A stretch of DNA of 64,000 bases, from positions 558,001 to 622,000 of the forward strand of contig NZ_SDQD01000002.1 in the NCBI RefSeq assembly GCF_004153685.1, written 5' to 3'. The position numbers were made by a program, and so were the translations under genes. Positions 1-7,505 of this stretch are shown piece after piece (the stretch's first letter is position 1; every line of letters starts with the position of its first letter). The notes beneath the pieces were generated by a model, which saw nothing but the letters and a program-made list of their open reading frames with translations, was not told the DNA's origin and searched no databases. Source of the DNA: Pollutimonas harenae (GTDB lineage Bacteria; Pseudomonadota; Gammaproteobacteria; Burkholderiales; Burkholderiaceae_B).

Positions 1-5
1 GACTG

Positions 6-2177
6 ATGAGGCGTTGCGTGGGACTTCTGCTGCTGGGTTTGGGCTTGCTGCTGGCCGGGCCTGGTCAGGTGTCGGCCGAACCATCGTATCGCGAGGTGAA
101 AGCGGCTTATCGCTCTTCAGATATTCTGGTGCTGGATCGATCGGGCCAATTGCTGGATCGGGTGCGTATCGATTTTCAAGGTAGACGGGGTGACTGGGTT
201 GCCTTGAGCGATATTTCAGTTGCGTTGCAGCGGGCGGTGATCTTGTCGGAGGATCGCCGCTTTTATGAGCATGCTGGCGTAGACTGGCAAGCCATCGCGG
301 CAGCAGCGTGGGGCAATCTGGTGCACGGACAGCGGCGCGGTGCCTCGACGCTGAGCATGCAGTTGCTGGGCCTGATCGACAAACACTATAGTCGTGGTCC
401 GGGTGGACGCAGTGTCATGCAGAAAATCGACCAGGCCTGGCAGGCCAGGTATCTTGAAGAGCAATGGAGCAAAACCCAGATCCTGGAGGCGTATCTCAAC
501 CTTGCGGCGTTCCGTGGTGAGCTGATTGGTGTGGATGCCTTGTCGCGCGTGTTGTTTCAAAAATACCCCAGTGGCCTGAATGCTCGCGAATCGGCCCTGG
601 CGGCGGTGTTCCTGCGGGCACCCAATGCACCACATCCGGTGCTGGTACAGAGGGCCTGTGCCTTATTGGGTGATATGGGTTCACCGCAAGACTGCAAGGG
701 CTTAAGCGATTTTGTCGCCCTGACCCTGATGCGTTCGGCCGGGCCGCGGGCCAACAGTCGAAGAATGGCGCCGCACTACGCCAGGCTTGGGATGGCACAA
801 GCACAGGATACGGCCCCTATGCCAGGGGGCGGCACACTGCACACAACGCTGGATGCCGACTTGCAGCGCTATGCCTTGCATAGCGTAGCGCGTCACATCA
901 AGGAGTTGGGCATGCAAAGTGTGCGTGATGCTGCTGTGGTGGTGCTGGACAATCGTACGGGCCAGGTACTGGCCTATGTCGGTTCATCGGGCGATCTCTC
1001 GGATGCATCAAGGGTAGACCATGCTCGTGCCTTGCGACAGGCCGGTTCGACCCTGAAGCCTTTTCTTTATGCGCAGGCCATCGAGCAAGAGCGTCTCACG
1101 ACGGTGTCTTTGTTGAATGACCAGCCCCTGAATCTGCCCACCGGCAACGGCCTATATATTCCCCAGAACTATGATCGGCATTTTTCGGGCTGGGTCAGTG
1201 TGCGCACTGCCTTGGCATCTTCCTTGAATATTCCGGCTGTGCGCACCTTGCTGATGGTGACGCCGGATGCGTTCGCTCGCCGGCTGTTGCGCCTTGGGCT
1301 GCCCCTGGATCAAAGTGGAGATTTTTATGGTTATAGCCTGGCGTTGGGCAGCGCCGATGTGACCTTGCTGAGCTTGACCAATGCCTATCGCGCGTTGGCC
1401 AACCTGGGGCAGTATTCGCCGCCCAGTTTTACCGCTCAGGCTGCTGCACCCATCGTGAAGCAGATGATGCAACCGGGCGCCGCCTGGATTGTGGGCGATA
1501 TCTTGTCGGACCGACAGGCACGGGCCCGGACGTTCGGTCTGGACAGTGCCTTGTCCACGCCTTTCTGGACTGCGGTCAAAACAGGCACTAGCAAGGATAT
1601 GCGTGATAACTGGTGCATGGGTTGGTCAGACCGTTATACGGTGGGGGTATGGGTGGGTAACAGTGGCGGCGCCAGCATGCGCGATGTGTCAGGGGTGTCT
1701 GGGGCCGGCCCCATCTGGCACGACTTGATGAGCTATCTGCATCGTGAGCATGATAGTGTTCAGCCCGCCGCGCCAGACGCCGTCAGTGCCAGCCATGTTG
1801 TTTTTCAGGACGATATCGAGCCCGAACGCCAGGACTTCTTTTTGAGAGACACGGCGATCAGTCAGGTGCGGTTGGCGCAGGACTATATTTTGCCTGGCTT
1901 GGGCTCGCCAAGAATTTTGACGCCTGCCAATGATACGATACTGGCCTTGGACCCGGATATTCCAGCGGCAAACCAGCTTGTCAGCTTGCAAGCCACTAAT
2001 GTGGCGGCAGGAGCTGCTGACCATGTCAGTTGGCAGGTGGCTGGCCGATGGGTGGGGCAGGGCAGCAGTCTGCGATGGCCTCCAAGGCCTGGTCAGCACA
2101 TTATTCGACTGTTGGATGACCGAGGGCTCGTACTCGATCAGGTCAGCATAAAGGTTCGGGCGGGGCAGTTACAATAA
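6..2177 (+). CDS. pbpC: Penicillin-binding protein 1C (bifunctional peptidoglycan synthase)
   Basis: A 723-residue class A penicillin-binding protein of the PBP1C type, polymerising glycan strands and cross-linking stem peptides at the outer face of the inner membrane. Residues 1-24 form a hydrophobic signal or anchor. A family 51 glycosyltransferase domain follows, with the SEDRRFYEH motif near residue 80 and the RGASTLSMQLLG motif near 115. The transpeptidase domain has the S-x-x-K active site in GSTLKP (about residue 347), an S-x-N motif in SSLN and a KTGTS box. About 120 C-terminal residues match the position of the extra PBP1C C-terminal domain. The start ATG overlaps a possible upstream stop (TGATG at 4-8), so the gene is probably coupled to a gene outside the window; in many proteobacteria that is an alpha-2-macroglobulin-like gene, which is inference here. 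Confidence 0.95.
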   Translation: MRRCVGLLLLGLGLLLAGPGQVSAEPSYREVKAAYRSSDILVLDRSGQLLDRVRIDFQGRRGDWVALSDISVALQRAVILSEDRRFYEHAGVDWQAIAAAAWGNLVHGQRRGASTLSMQLLGLIDKHYSRGPGGRSVMQKIDQAWQARYLEEQWSKTQILEAYLNLAAFRGELIGVDALSRVLFQKYPSGLNARESALAAVFLRAPNAPHPVLVQRACALLGDMGSPQDCKGLSDFVALTLMRSAGPRANSRRMAPHYARLGMAQAQDTAPMPGGGTLHTTLDADLQRYALHSVARHIKELGMQSVRDAAVVVLDNRTGQVLAYVGSSGDLSDASRVDHARALRQAGSTLKPFLYAQAIEQERLTTVSLLNDQPLNLPTGNGLYIPQNYDRHFSGWVSVRTALASSLNIPAVRTLLMVTPDAFARRLLRLGLPLDQSGDFYGYSLALGSADVTLLSLTNAYRALANLGQYSPPSFTAQAAAPIVKQMMQPGAAWIVGDILSDRQARARTFGLDSALSTPFWTAVKTGTSKDMRDNWCMGWSDRYTVGVWVGNSGGASMRDVSGVSGAGPIWHDLMSYLHREHDSVQPAAPDAVSASHVVFQDDIEPERQDFFLRDTAISQVRLAQDYILPGLGSPRILTPANDTILALDPDIPAANQLVSLQATNVAAGAADHVSWQVAGRWVGQGSSLRWPPRPGQHIIRLLDDRGLVLDQVSIKVRAGQLQ

Positions 2178-2283
2178 GCCAAATATAGTTCAGAACAAGT
2201 TGACAGATTTTGACTTAGCTTTTGTTCAAGACACCGTTAAACTTAACTATCGACCAATTGATTATTACTGAAGGGAGATTCTC

Positions 2284-2865
2284 ATGAAAACAGTAGGTAC
2301 GTTAGGCCGTATTCTCGTGCCACTCAGTCTGGTGTTGCTGGCAGCATGCCAAAACATGCCTGGCAAAAAGACAACCGAGACTGCGAACGCTCCCGAGCCA
2401 GAAACCAGCATCCAGGCGCAGCAGCAAGGTGCGCCGGTTGCGGTATTTCTGGCCGATACAGTAGAGCAGTCGGGCTGGACCTCCGTCAATGTTCAGGGTG
2501 GATCGCTTTTCGTCAATCCTCAACCTATCGTGACACGCGCCGATTTATCGGGCATACAGGCTGGTGCCAATAAAGATGGCGAAGGCTTGCTGGCGCTTGA
2601 ATTGAATGACGCGGGTAAGGCCAAGGTCGCCAAGGCAACCACCGACCACCCCAATAAGCGTTTGGCGCTGGTGGTGGGCCGGACCATGCTGGCAGCTCCT
2701 GGCTATTCGTCGCCAGTCACCACGGGCCAGCTGGTCTTTGCGGTAGGCACTGAACAAAATGCAACGGCTGCCGCACGTGCCATCGCCGGGGCTCCACCAG
2801 AGGGTGCGCAAAGTACCACGCCGAGCACTACCGGTAATACCAGCAGCACTGGCGGCACGCAATAA
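2284..2865 (+). CDS. Predicted outer-membrane lipoprotein, function unknown
   Basis: A 193-residue protein with a lipoprotein signal: Lys and Arg near the start, a hydrophobic stretch, and the lipobox LLAAC with Cys22 as the lipidated residue. Position +2 is Gln, which would not retain it in the inner membrane. The mature part begins with a low-complexity linker rich in Thr, Glu, Pro and Gln. It then has a compact region of about 100 residues (roughly 50-160) ending in a Ser/Thr/Gly-rich tail. An AGGGAG ribosome site precedes the ATG. I do not recognise the family. The gene stands alone between pbpC and a strong terminator, so it is probably transcribed on its own or from pbpC. Confidence 0.75.
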   Translation: MKTVGTLGRILVPLSLVLLAACQNMPGKKTTETANAPEPETSIQAQQQGAPVAVFLADTVEQSGWTSVNVQGGSLFVNPQPIVTRADLSGIQAGANKDGEGLLALELNDAGKAKVAKATTDHPNKRLALVVGRTMLAAPGYSSPVTTGQLVFAVGTEQNATAAARAIAGAPPEGAQSTTPSTTGNTSSTGGTQ

Positions 2866-2944
2866 CAGAACCCCTCAGGGTTTTGCCCGTTAAGTGGGCT
2901 TTCTGCTTCCAGGGGTGGGTTACCTTGGGGCACAGCCCGGTGGT

Positions 2945-2976
2945 AAAAACGAATGGCACCTTCGGGTGCCGTTTTT
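2945..2976 (+). terminator. Rho-independent terminator after the lipoprotein gene
   Basis: The stem GGCACC-TTCG-GGTGCC has a stable UUCG tetraloop. It is followed by GTTTTT and preceded by a run of A, so the A and T runs can extend the stem. It ends the lipoprotein transcript about 80 bases after the stop codon. Confidence 0.85.
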
Positions 2977-3038
2977 ATGTGTTGTATTTTGTCGGCGATT
3001 ATAGAAATTGCTCGTCATCTGTTGGAATGGGAAATAAA

Positions 3039-3057
3039 ATATACGCTTTGCGTATAT
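3039..3057. promoter_or_regulatory. Perfect inverted repeat upstream of pyrB (candidate operator)
   Basis: ATATACGC-TTT-GCGTATAT has two 8-base arms around a 3-base centre and ends 16 bases before the pyrB ATG. It is AT-rich outside and GC-rich inside and has no U-tract, so it looks like a protein-binding palindrome rather than a terminator. TAAAAT at 3035-3040 could be a -10 box overlapping its left arm. I cannot place a convincing -35. Its closeness to a gene whose product carries an N-terminal helix-turn-helix-like region suggests autoregulation, which is inference. Confidence 0.55.
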
Positions 3058-3073
3058 AAATTAAGGGTTTCCT

Positions 3074-4366
3074 ATGTCTGTCTCGCAACAGGTGTTTCTT
3101 CGTGATGCCATGCGCCGTCTGAATCTGACGCGCGATGTCTTTGCCGGACGCATAGGCGTCAAGCGTCGTGCGCTTGATACCTGGCTGTTGCCTGAGGGCT
3201 CGCAGGAGTTCAGGGCCATGCCGGAGGTCGTCAACCGCTTCGTGACAGAAATCGTCGAAAACGAGGGTTTACTGCAGAAATATGCGCAAAGCGCACAGAC
3301 GGGCCCGCTACGCAATCGAATTGCGGCCGAAGGCAAGCATCAGTTGTTGTCTGTGGACCAGTTCAGCCGCGAGTCGGTCGAGGAGCTTTTCCGCATTGCC
3401 GACCAGATGCAGCCTATTGCCCGACGCCAGAAGGTATCAAGGGTGCTCGAAGGTGCAGTGCTGGGAAATCTGTTTTTTGAAGCCAGCACCCGTACGCGTG
3501 TCAGCTTTGGCGCGGCGTTTTGTCGCCTGGGTGGATCGGTATGCGACACCACCGGCTTTACGTTTTCTTCCATGGCCAAAGGCGAATCCATTTATGACAC
3601 CAGTCGTGTCATGAGTGGTTATGTCGATGCCATGGTGATCCGTCACCCTGAAAAAGGTTCTGTGGCTGAATTTGCACGGGCGACAAATATTCCGGTGGTC
3701 AATGGCGGTGATGGTCCTGGTGAACATCCCAGCCAGGCCTTGCTCGACTTGTACACCATCCTGACCGAGTTCTCACGCCTGGGCAAGCTGCTGGACGGCG
3801 CGCATATTGCCTTGGTGGGTGATCTGAAATATGGGCGTACCGTACACTCGCTGCTCAAGTTGCTGTCCTTGTATCGAGGCCTGAAGTTCACTCTGGTGTC
3901 ACCTCGCGGGCTGGAAATGCCCGACTATATTCAAGATCAGGTCAGCACGCGCGGCCATGTCATCGAGCAAAGCCATTCGCTGGAGCAAGGCTTGCAGGGT
4001 GCCGACGTCATTTATGCAACGCGTGTGCAAAAAGAGCGCTTTGCTGCCGAAGAACTAGAAGGTTATACCCCTGATTTTCAGGTCAACAAGGCGATCGTCG
4101 ATCAATGCTGTGGCCCTGATGTCATTGTCATGCACCCTCTGCCGCGCGACAGCCGAGAAGGAGCCAATGACTTGAGCGTAGATCTGAACCATGATCCGCG
4201 CCTGGCTATCTTCCGCCAAACCGACAACGGTATCCCGGTGCGCATGGCTATTTTTGCGGTGCTGTTGGGTGTTGAAAGTCTTGTGCAGCATTCGCTGCGG
4301 GACGTAACATGGAGTCCGCCCACGCATATAGGCCCCGACGACAGCATATTCCATGGAATGGATTAA
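3074..4366 (+). CDS. pyrB: Aspartate carbamoyltransferase with an extra N-terminal DNA-binding-like domain
   Basis: Catalyses carbamoyl phosphate plus aspartate to carbamoyl aspartate, the second step of pyrimidine synthesis. The catalytic part resembles the E. coli PyrB class: S138-T139-R140-T141-R142 (carbamoyl phosphate loop), MAKGES with Lys169, HPSQ at 218, GDLKYGRTVHS, TRVQKERF, and HPLPR at 354-358. At 430 residues it is about 120 longer than E. coli PyrB. Roughly 65-75 residues are added at the N-terminus, beginning with a stretch (about 7-60) that looks like a helix-turn-helix fold: an FAGRIGVKRRALDTWL core followed by a short helix. About 35 are added at the C-terminus. No pyrI regulatory-chain gene is adjacent. 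AAGGG precedes the ATG. The gene stands alone, behind a palindrome at 3039-3057. The enzyme assignment is firm; a DNA-binding role for the extension is inference. Confidence 0.93.
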   Translation: MSVSQQVFLRDAMRRLNLTRDVFAGRIGVKRRALDTWLLPEGSQEFRAMPEVVNRFVTEIVENEGLLQKYAQSAQTGPLRNRIAAEGKHQLLSVDQFSRESVEELFRIADQMQPIARRQKVSRVLEGAVLGNLFFEASTRTRVSFGAAFCRLGGSVCDTTGFTFSSMAKGESIYDTSRVMSGYVDAMVIRHPEKGSVAEFARATNIPVVNGGDGPGEHPSQALLDLYTILTEFSRLGKLLDGAHIALVGDLKYGRTVHSLLKLLSLYRGLKFTLVSPRGLEMPDYIQDQVSTRGHVIEQSHSLEQGLQGADVIYATRVQKERFAAEELEGYTPDFQVNKAIVDQCCGPDVIVMHPLPRDSREGANDLSVDLNHDPRLAIFRQTDNGIPVRMAIFAVLLGVESLVQHSLRDVTWSPPTHIGPDDSIFHGMD

Positions 4367-4390
4367 GCCTGTTAAGGGTTAACAGGCTTT
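4365..4390 (+). terminator. Long perfect stem-loop after pyrB
   Basis: An 11-bp perfect inverted repeat (AAGCCTGTTAA, loop GGG, complementary arm) begins inside the pyrB stop codon. It lies in the 51-base gap between the convergent pyrB and rdgC. The trailing T run is only three bases, so termination may be moderate or serve both directions. Confidence 0.6.
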
Positions 4391-4417
4391 GGGGCAGGCT
4401 GGCGGGGCGGATAAGCC

Positions 4418-5317
4418 TCAGGCCTGCTTCTCGCCGCCCAGAGCGTCCACAAGGCTGGCAATCAGCAGCGTAAGCTCACCCGTCATCAGGGCAAAGTCCG
4501 AATCGAATTGCTCGGCTTCGTTATGCGCGCTGCTGTCTTGGCCTTCTTTCAATACATCAAGCGGATTGACCCGCTTGATGTCCAGACCTTCAGTCAGCAC
4601 AAATGATACGCGGTCGTTCCAGGTCAGCGCCAGCCGCGTGCACTGCTTGCCTGCTTGAACATGCTTGCGTACATCGTCGATTTCGATGCTTTGACGCACA
4701 TAGCGTACAGCGGCGCCACTGTCGCTGGTAGAGCGCAACTCGGTGTCCTGGTCTACTGAAAAACCCGAGGGCGGTTCGTCGCTGATCAGCCAGTTGGTCA
4801 TCGCCGAAGCAGGGGATTGTTCGACATAAAGCGGAGAGACAGGCAAGGTATCCATGGACTTGGCCAGTAGGCCCAGCACCTCGTCGCTCTTGGCTGCGGC
4901 GGCAGCGTCGATGACCAACCAGTGATTATTCAAGTCCAGCCAGACCCGGGTGTCGCGGTATACGCTGAACGCTTTGGGGAGCAGCTCATCAGTGACCTGT
5001 TCCTTGATTTCCTTCATTTGTTTGCGGCCTGGCTTGAAGCCTTGCTGCTCTTCAAGATCTTGGGCGCGGGCTTTGGCGAACTGGTTGATGACGGTAGTGG
5101 GCAACAGCTTTTTGTCGGCTCTGAGTGTGATCAGGTATTGACCATTCTGGCCGTATACCAGGCCGCTGTCTTCGCGTGGAGCGACCCATCCCAAGCTTTG
5201 CATGTCCCGGCTACTGCTGGGCTGAAAGGCTTGCTGCTCAAGGGCTGCCTCCAGTGTGTCGGCGGTACATGACCATGAAGGGGCAAGGCGAAATATCCTG
5301 AGATTCTTGAACCACAT
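4418..5317 (-). CDS. rdgC: Recombination-associated protein RdgC
   Basis: A 299-residue RdgC, close to the usual length of about 300. It forms a ring-shaped dimer on double-stranded DNA and limits RecA access. Recognisable features are the N-terminal MWFKNLRIFRL start, the GWVAPRED segment, the basic KPGRKQMKEIKEQVTDELLP stretch and the RVWLDLNNHWLVIDAA strand. RdgC is largely confined to beta- and gammaproteobacteria, which fits the inferred host. It is convergent with pyrB and has its own upstream region on the minus strand. The start is the first ATG of the conserved N-terminus; the ribosome site is weak. Confidence 0.95.
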   Translation of the reverse strand: MWFKNLRIFRLAPSWSCTADTLEAALEQQAFQPSSSRDMQSLGWVAPREDSGLVYGQNGQYLITLRADKKLLPTTVINQFAKARAQDLEEQQGFKPGRKQMKEIKEQVTDELLPKAFSVYRDTRVWLDLNNHWLVIDAAAAAKSDEVLGLLAKSMDTLPVSPLYVEQSPASAMTNWLISDEPPSGFSVDQDTELRSTSDSGAAVRYVRQSIEIDDVRKHVQAGKQCTRLALTWNDRVSFVLTEGLDIKRVNPLDVLKEGQDSSAHNEAEQFDSDFALMTGELTLLIASLVDALGGEKQA

Positions 5318-5421
5318 ATGCTGATGTCTTCTCGAGTAGTCTATGCTGCGGGCCCAGGCACCGTGGCGGTGCAGGGTCGCAAAAATGAATGAGCGCTGAT
5401 TGTAAGCCTATTTGCCACGGC

Positions 5422-5454
5422 AAAAAAAACGGCCCGGTGCCGTAGCGCCGAGCC
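5422..5454 (-). terminator. Strong minus-strand rho-independent terminator
   Basis: On the minus strand GGCTCGG pairs with CCGGGCC (one G-U pair) over a 10-base loop, followed after one G by eight T. It is the second of two tandem terminators downstream of the MHS transporter and insulates rdgC from it. Confidence 0.75.
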
Positions 5455-5478
5455 ATTGAAGACACACTGTGCCGCACT

Positions 5479-5500
5479 AAAAAAGCTCGCGGGGGCGCGA
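5479..5500 (-). terminator. Minus-strand terminator, GC-rich stem
   Basis: On the minus strand TCGCG-CCCC-CGCGA is followed by GC and six T. It is the first of the tandem pair downstream of the MHS transporter. Confidence 0.65.
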
Positions 5501-5664
5501 CACGGGTGATAAAAAGAGCCACCATCGTCGAGCCGGGGGATCAGACGCCAGACGATAGGAAACACAAAGCTCTTTCTACGATTGCAGTTTACTGGGGCCT
5601 GCCTGACGTTAGCCTGAAACCAGGCGCTGCCGTGGTGTGCTGTCCGAACCAAGCAGGCGGCACA

Positions 5665-7362
5665 CTAGGCGTTGATGTCGTTGTCTTTGGTTTCCTTGAC
5701 GAAAAAGACGCCTATGAACAAGGTAATCGAGGTGATGATGATGGGGTACCACAAGCCATCGTAAATATTGCCTGTGGCGGCCACCACGGCAAAGGCTACA
5801 GGGGGTAAAAACCCACCGAACCAGCCGTTGCCTATGTGATATGGCAGGCTCATGGATGTGTAGCGGATCCGTGTGGGAAACATTTCCACCAGCATGGCGG
5901 CGATAGGCCCGTATACCATGGTGACCATAATGACCAGCAAGGTCAGCAGCAGCACGATCATGATGTAGTTGATTTCAGATGGATCTGCTTTTGCCGGGTA
6001 GCCATGACTGCGTATGGCATCGGTCAGGGACTTTTTGAGCTCTTGCGAGCGGGCGGCGAAGCTGGCCTTGTTGAGGTGCTGGCCTTCGAATGAAACAAAC
6101 TCATCACTGCCTATGCGGGCTTTCGCCAGGCTGCCCGCAGGCGCTGCTTCGTTGGTGTAATTGACAGAGTTACTGGCCATGAAGGCCTTAAGGATGTCGC
6201 ACGAGCTTTTGAACGAAGAAACACCCACCGGATTGAATTGGAATGAGCATGTGGCCGGGTCGGCCACGACAGTCACTGGCGCTGATGCCTGGGCTCTTTC
6301 CAGTGATGGGTTGGCAAAGTGAGTCAAGCCCTTGAATATGGGGAAGTAAGCAACAATGGCGATCAGGCATCCCGCCATGATGATGGGCTTGCGCCCGATC
6401 CGGTCTGACAGGGCGCCAAACACAACAAAAAAGGGCGTGCCCAACAGCAGAGCCATGGCCAGCATGATGTTGGCGGTGTTAGGCTCTATCGCCAGGGTTT
6501 TTGTCAGGAAAAACAAGGCATAGAACTGGCCCGTGTACCAGATGACGGCTTGCCCAGCGGCGAGGCCAAACAAAGCCAGCAACACAATTTTCAGATTGCT
6601 CCATTTACCGAAGGAGTCCTTGATAGGGGACTTGGACGAGGTGCCTTCTGCCTTGATCTTGCGAAAAACAGGGGATTCATTCAGCCGCATGCGTATCCAT
6701 ACCGAGATCAGCAGCAATACAGCCGAAATCAGGAAGGGAACACGCCAGCCCCAGTCCATGAACGCTTCTTCGCCCAGTGACTTGCGTATGCCCAGAACCA
6801 CGAGCAGGGATAGAAACAATCCCATGGTGGCGGTGGTTTGAATCCAGCTGGTGTAAAAACCACGCCTGTCCTGGGGGGCATGTTCGGCCACATAAGTGGC
6901 CGCCCCGCCATATTCGCCACCCAGCGCTAATCCTTGCAGCATGCGCAGGCCGATCAGGATGACCGGTGCAGCCATGCCTATGGATGCATAGGAGGGCAGT
7001 ACGCCAACCAGAAAAGTCGACATGCCCATGATCAGAATGGTGATCAGGAAAGTGTATTTGCGACCCAGCAGATCGCCCAGCCGGCCAAAGACCAGTGCGC
7101 CAAATGGGCGCACTGCGAAGCCGGCGGCAAAGGCCAGCAGTGCAAAAATGAAGCCGGCTGTGGGATTGACACCCGAAAAGAAGTGGGCGGCAATAATGGC
7201 AGCCAGCGAACCATAAAGATAGAAGTCGTACCACTCGAATACCGTACCGAGCGACGACGCGAATATGACGCGTCGTTCTTCTGGGGTCATTGCCCGATGA
7301 GTTTCCATCGGTGCGTTTCTAGACGCGGCGCCGGACTTGATGACCGTTGTCGTGCTATCCAT
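5665..7362 (-). CDS. MHS-family (major facilitator) carboxylate/proton symporter
   Basis: A 565-residue inner-membrane transporter of the metabolite:H+ symporter branch of the major facilitator superfamily (ShiA/ProP/KgtP relatives). Markers are the N-terminal GTVFEWYDFYLYG, the loop 2-3 motif GRLGDLLGRK, LGGEYGGAATYVAEH, DWGWRVPFL, and the second-half motif GALSDRIGRKP. An insert of about 110 residues between late transmembrane helices, containing two cysteines, makes it longer than the typical 430-450 residues. The reading frame is open 31 codons upstream, but ATG 7362 has a GGAGA ribosome site at the right distance and directly precedes the conserved part. It lies downstream of the TctD/TctE-like pair with a direct repeat at 7445-7462 between them, so that pair probably controls it. 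Substrate unknown; a di- or tricarboxylate is plausible from context. Confidence 0.9.
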   Translation of the reverse strand: MDSTTTVIKSGAASRNAPMETHRAMTPEERRVIFASSLGTVFEWYDFYLYGSLAAIIAAHFFSGVNPTAGFIFALLAFAAGFAVRPFGALVFGRLGDLLGRKYTFLITILIMGMSTFLVGVLPSYASIGMAAPVILIGLRMLQGLALGGEYGGAATYVAEHAPQDRRGFYTSWIQTTATMGLFLSLLVVLGIRKSLGEEAFMDWGWRVPFLISAVLLLISVWIRMRLNESPVFRKIKAEGTSSKSPIKDSFGKWSNLKIVLLALFGLAAGQAVIWYTGQFYALFFLTKTLAIEPNTANIMLAMALLLGTPFFVVFGALSDRIGRKPIIMAGCLIAIVAYFPIFKGLTHFANPSLERAQASAPVTVVADPATCSFQFNPVGVSSFKSSCDILKAFMASNSVNYTNEAAPAGSLAKARIGSDEFVSFEGQHLNKASFAARSQELKKSLTDAIRSHGYPAKADPSEINYIMIVLLLTLLVIMVTMVYGPIAAMLVEMFPTRIRYTSMSLPYHIGNGWFGGFLPPVAFAVVAATGNIYDGLWYPIIITSITLFIGVFFVKETKDNDINA

Positions 7363-7444
7363 TATGTCTCCGTGTCGGATACTTGCGTGCCCGGATGATT
7401 TTTCCGGCTTGCTGCCAGTTTGTTCATGAACCTTAGGTTGGCAG

Positions 7445-7462
7445 GCTGACATCAAGCTGACA
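7445..7462 (-). promoter_or_regulatory. Direct repeat TGTCAGC-N4-TGTCAGC upstream of the MHS transporter
   Basis: On the minus strand two identical 7-mers TGTCAGC are separated by TTGA, an 11-base period. This is the architecture bound by OmpR/PhoB-type response regulators. Nine bases downstream, TAAGGT could serve as a weak -10 box, the spacing expected when a regulator replaces the -35 contact. It lies 83-100 bases upstream of the transporter start. The TctD-like regulator encoded at 9048-9737 is the obvious candidate, by inference. Confidence 0.55.
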
Positions 7463-7505
7463 GAGTCATGTGTTGACTTTGATGGTTGTAACTAAACATT
7501 GAATA

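Larger units (their letters stand above)
5318..5664. other. Intergenic stretch with two minus-strand terminators, no gene seen
   Basis: These 347 bases lie between the MHS transporter stop and the rdgC start, both on the minus strand. I find no reading frame with family features. The visible content is two terminator-like hairpins that read on the minus strand (5479-5500 and 5422-5454), and presumably the rdgC promoter nearer 5320-5420. The 170 to 240 bases between the transporter stop and the terminators could be a long 3' untranslated region or a small RNA, but I see no clear promoter for one. Confidence 0.5.

Noticed and set aside
2199-2248. A sigma-70 promoter before the lipoprotein gene, with TTGACA at 2200-2205
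   Set aside because: No acceptable -10 box lies 16-18 bases downstream, so I did not list it as a feature.
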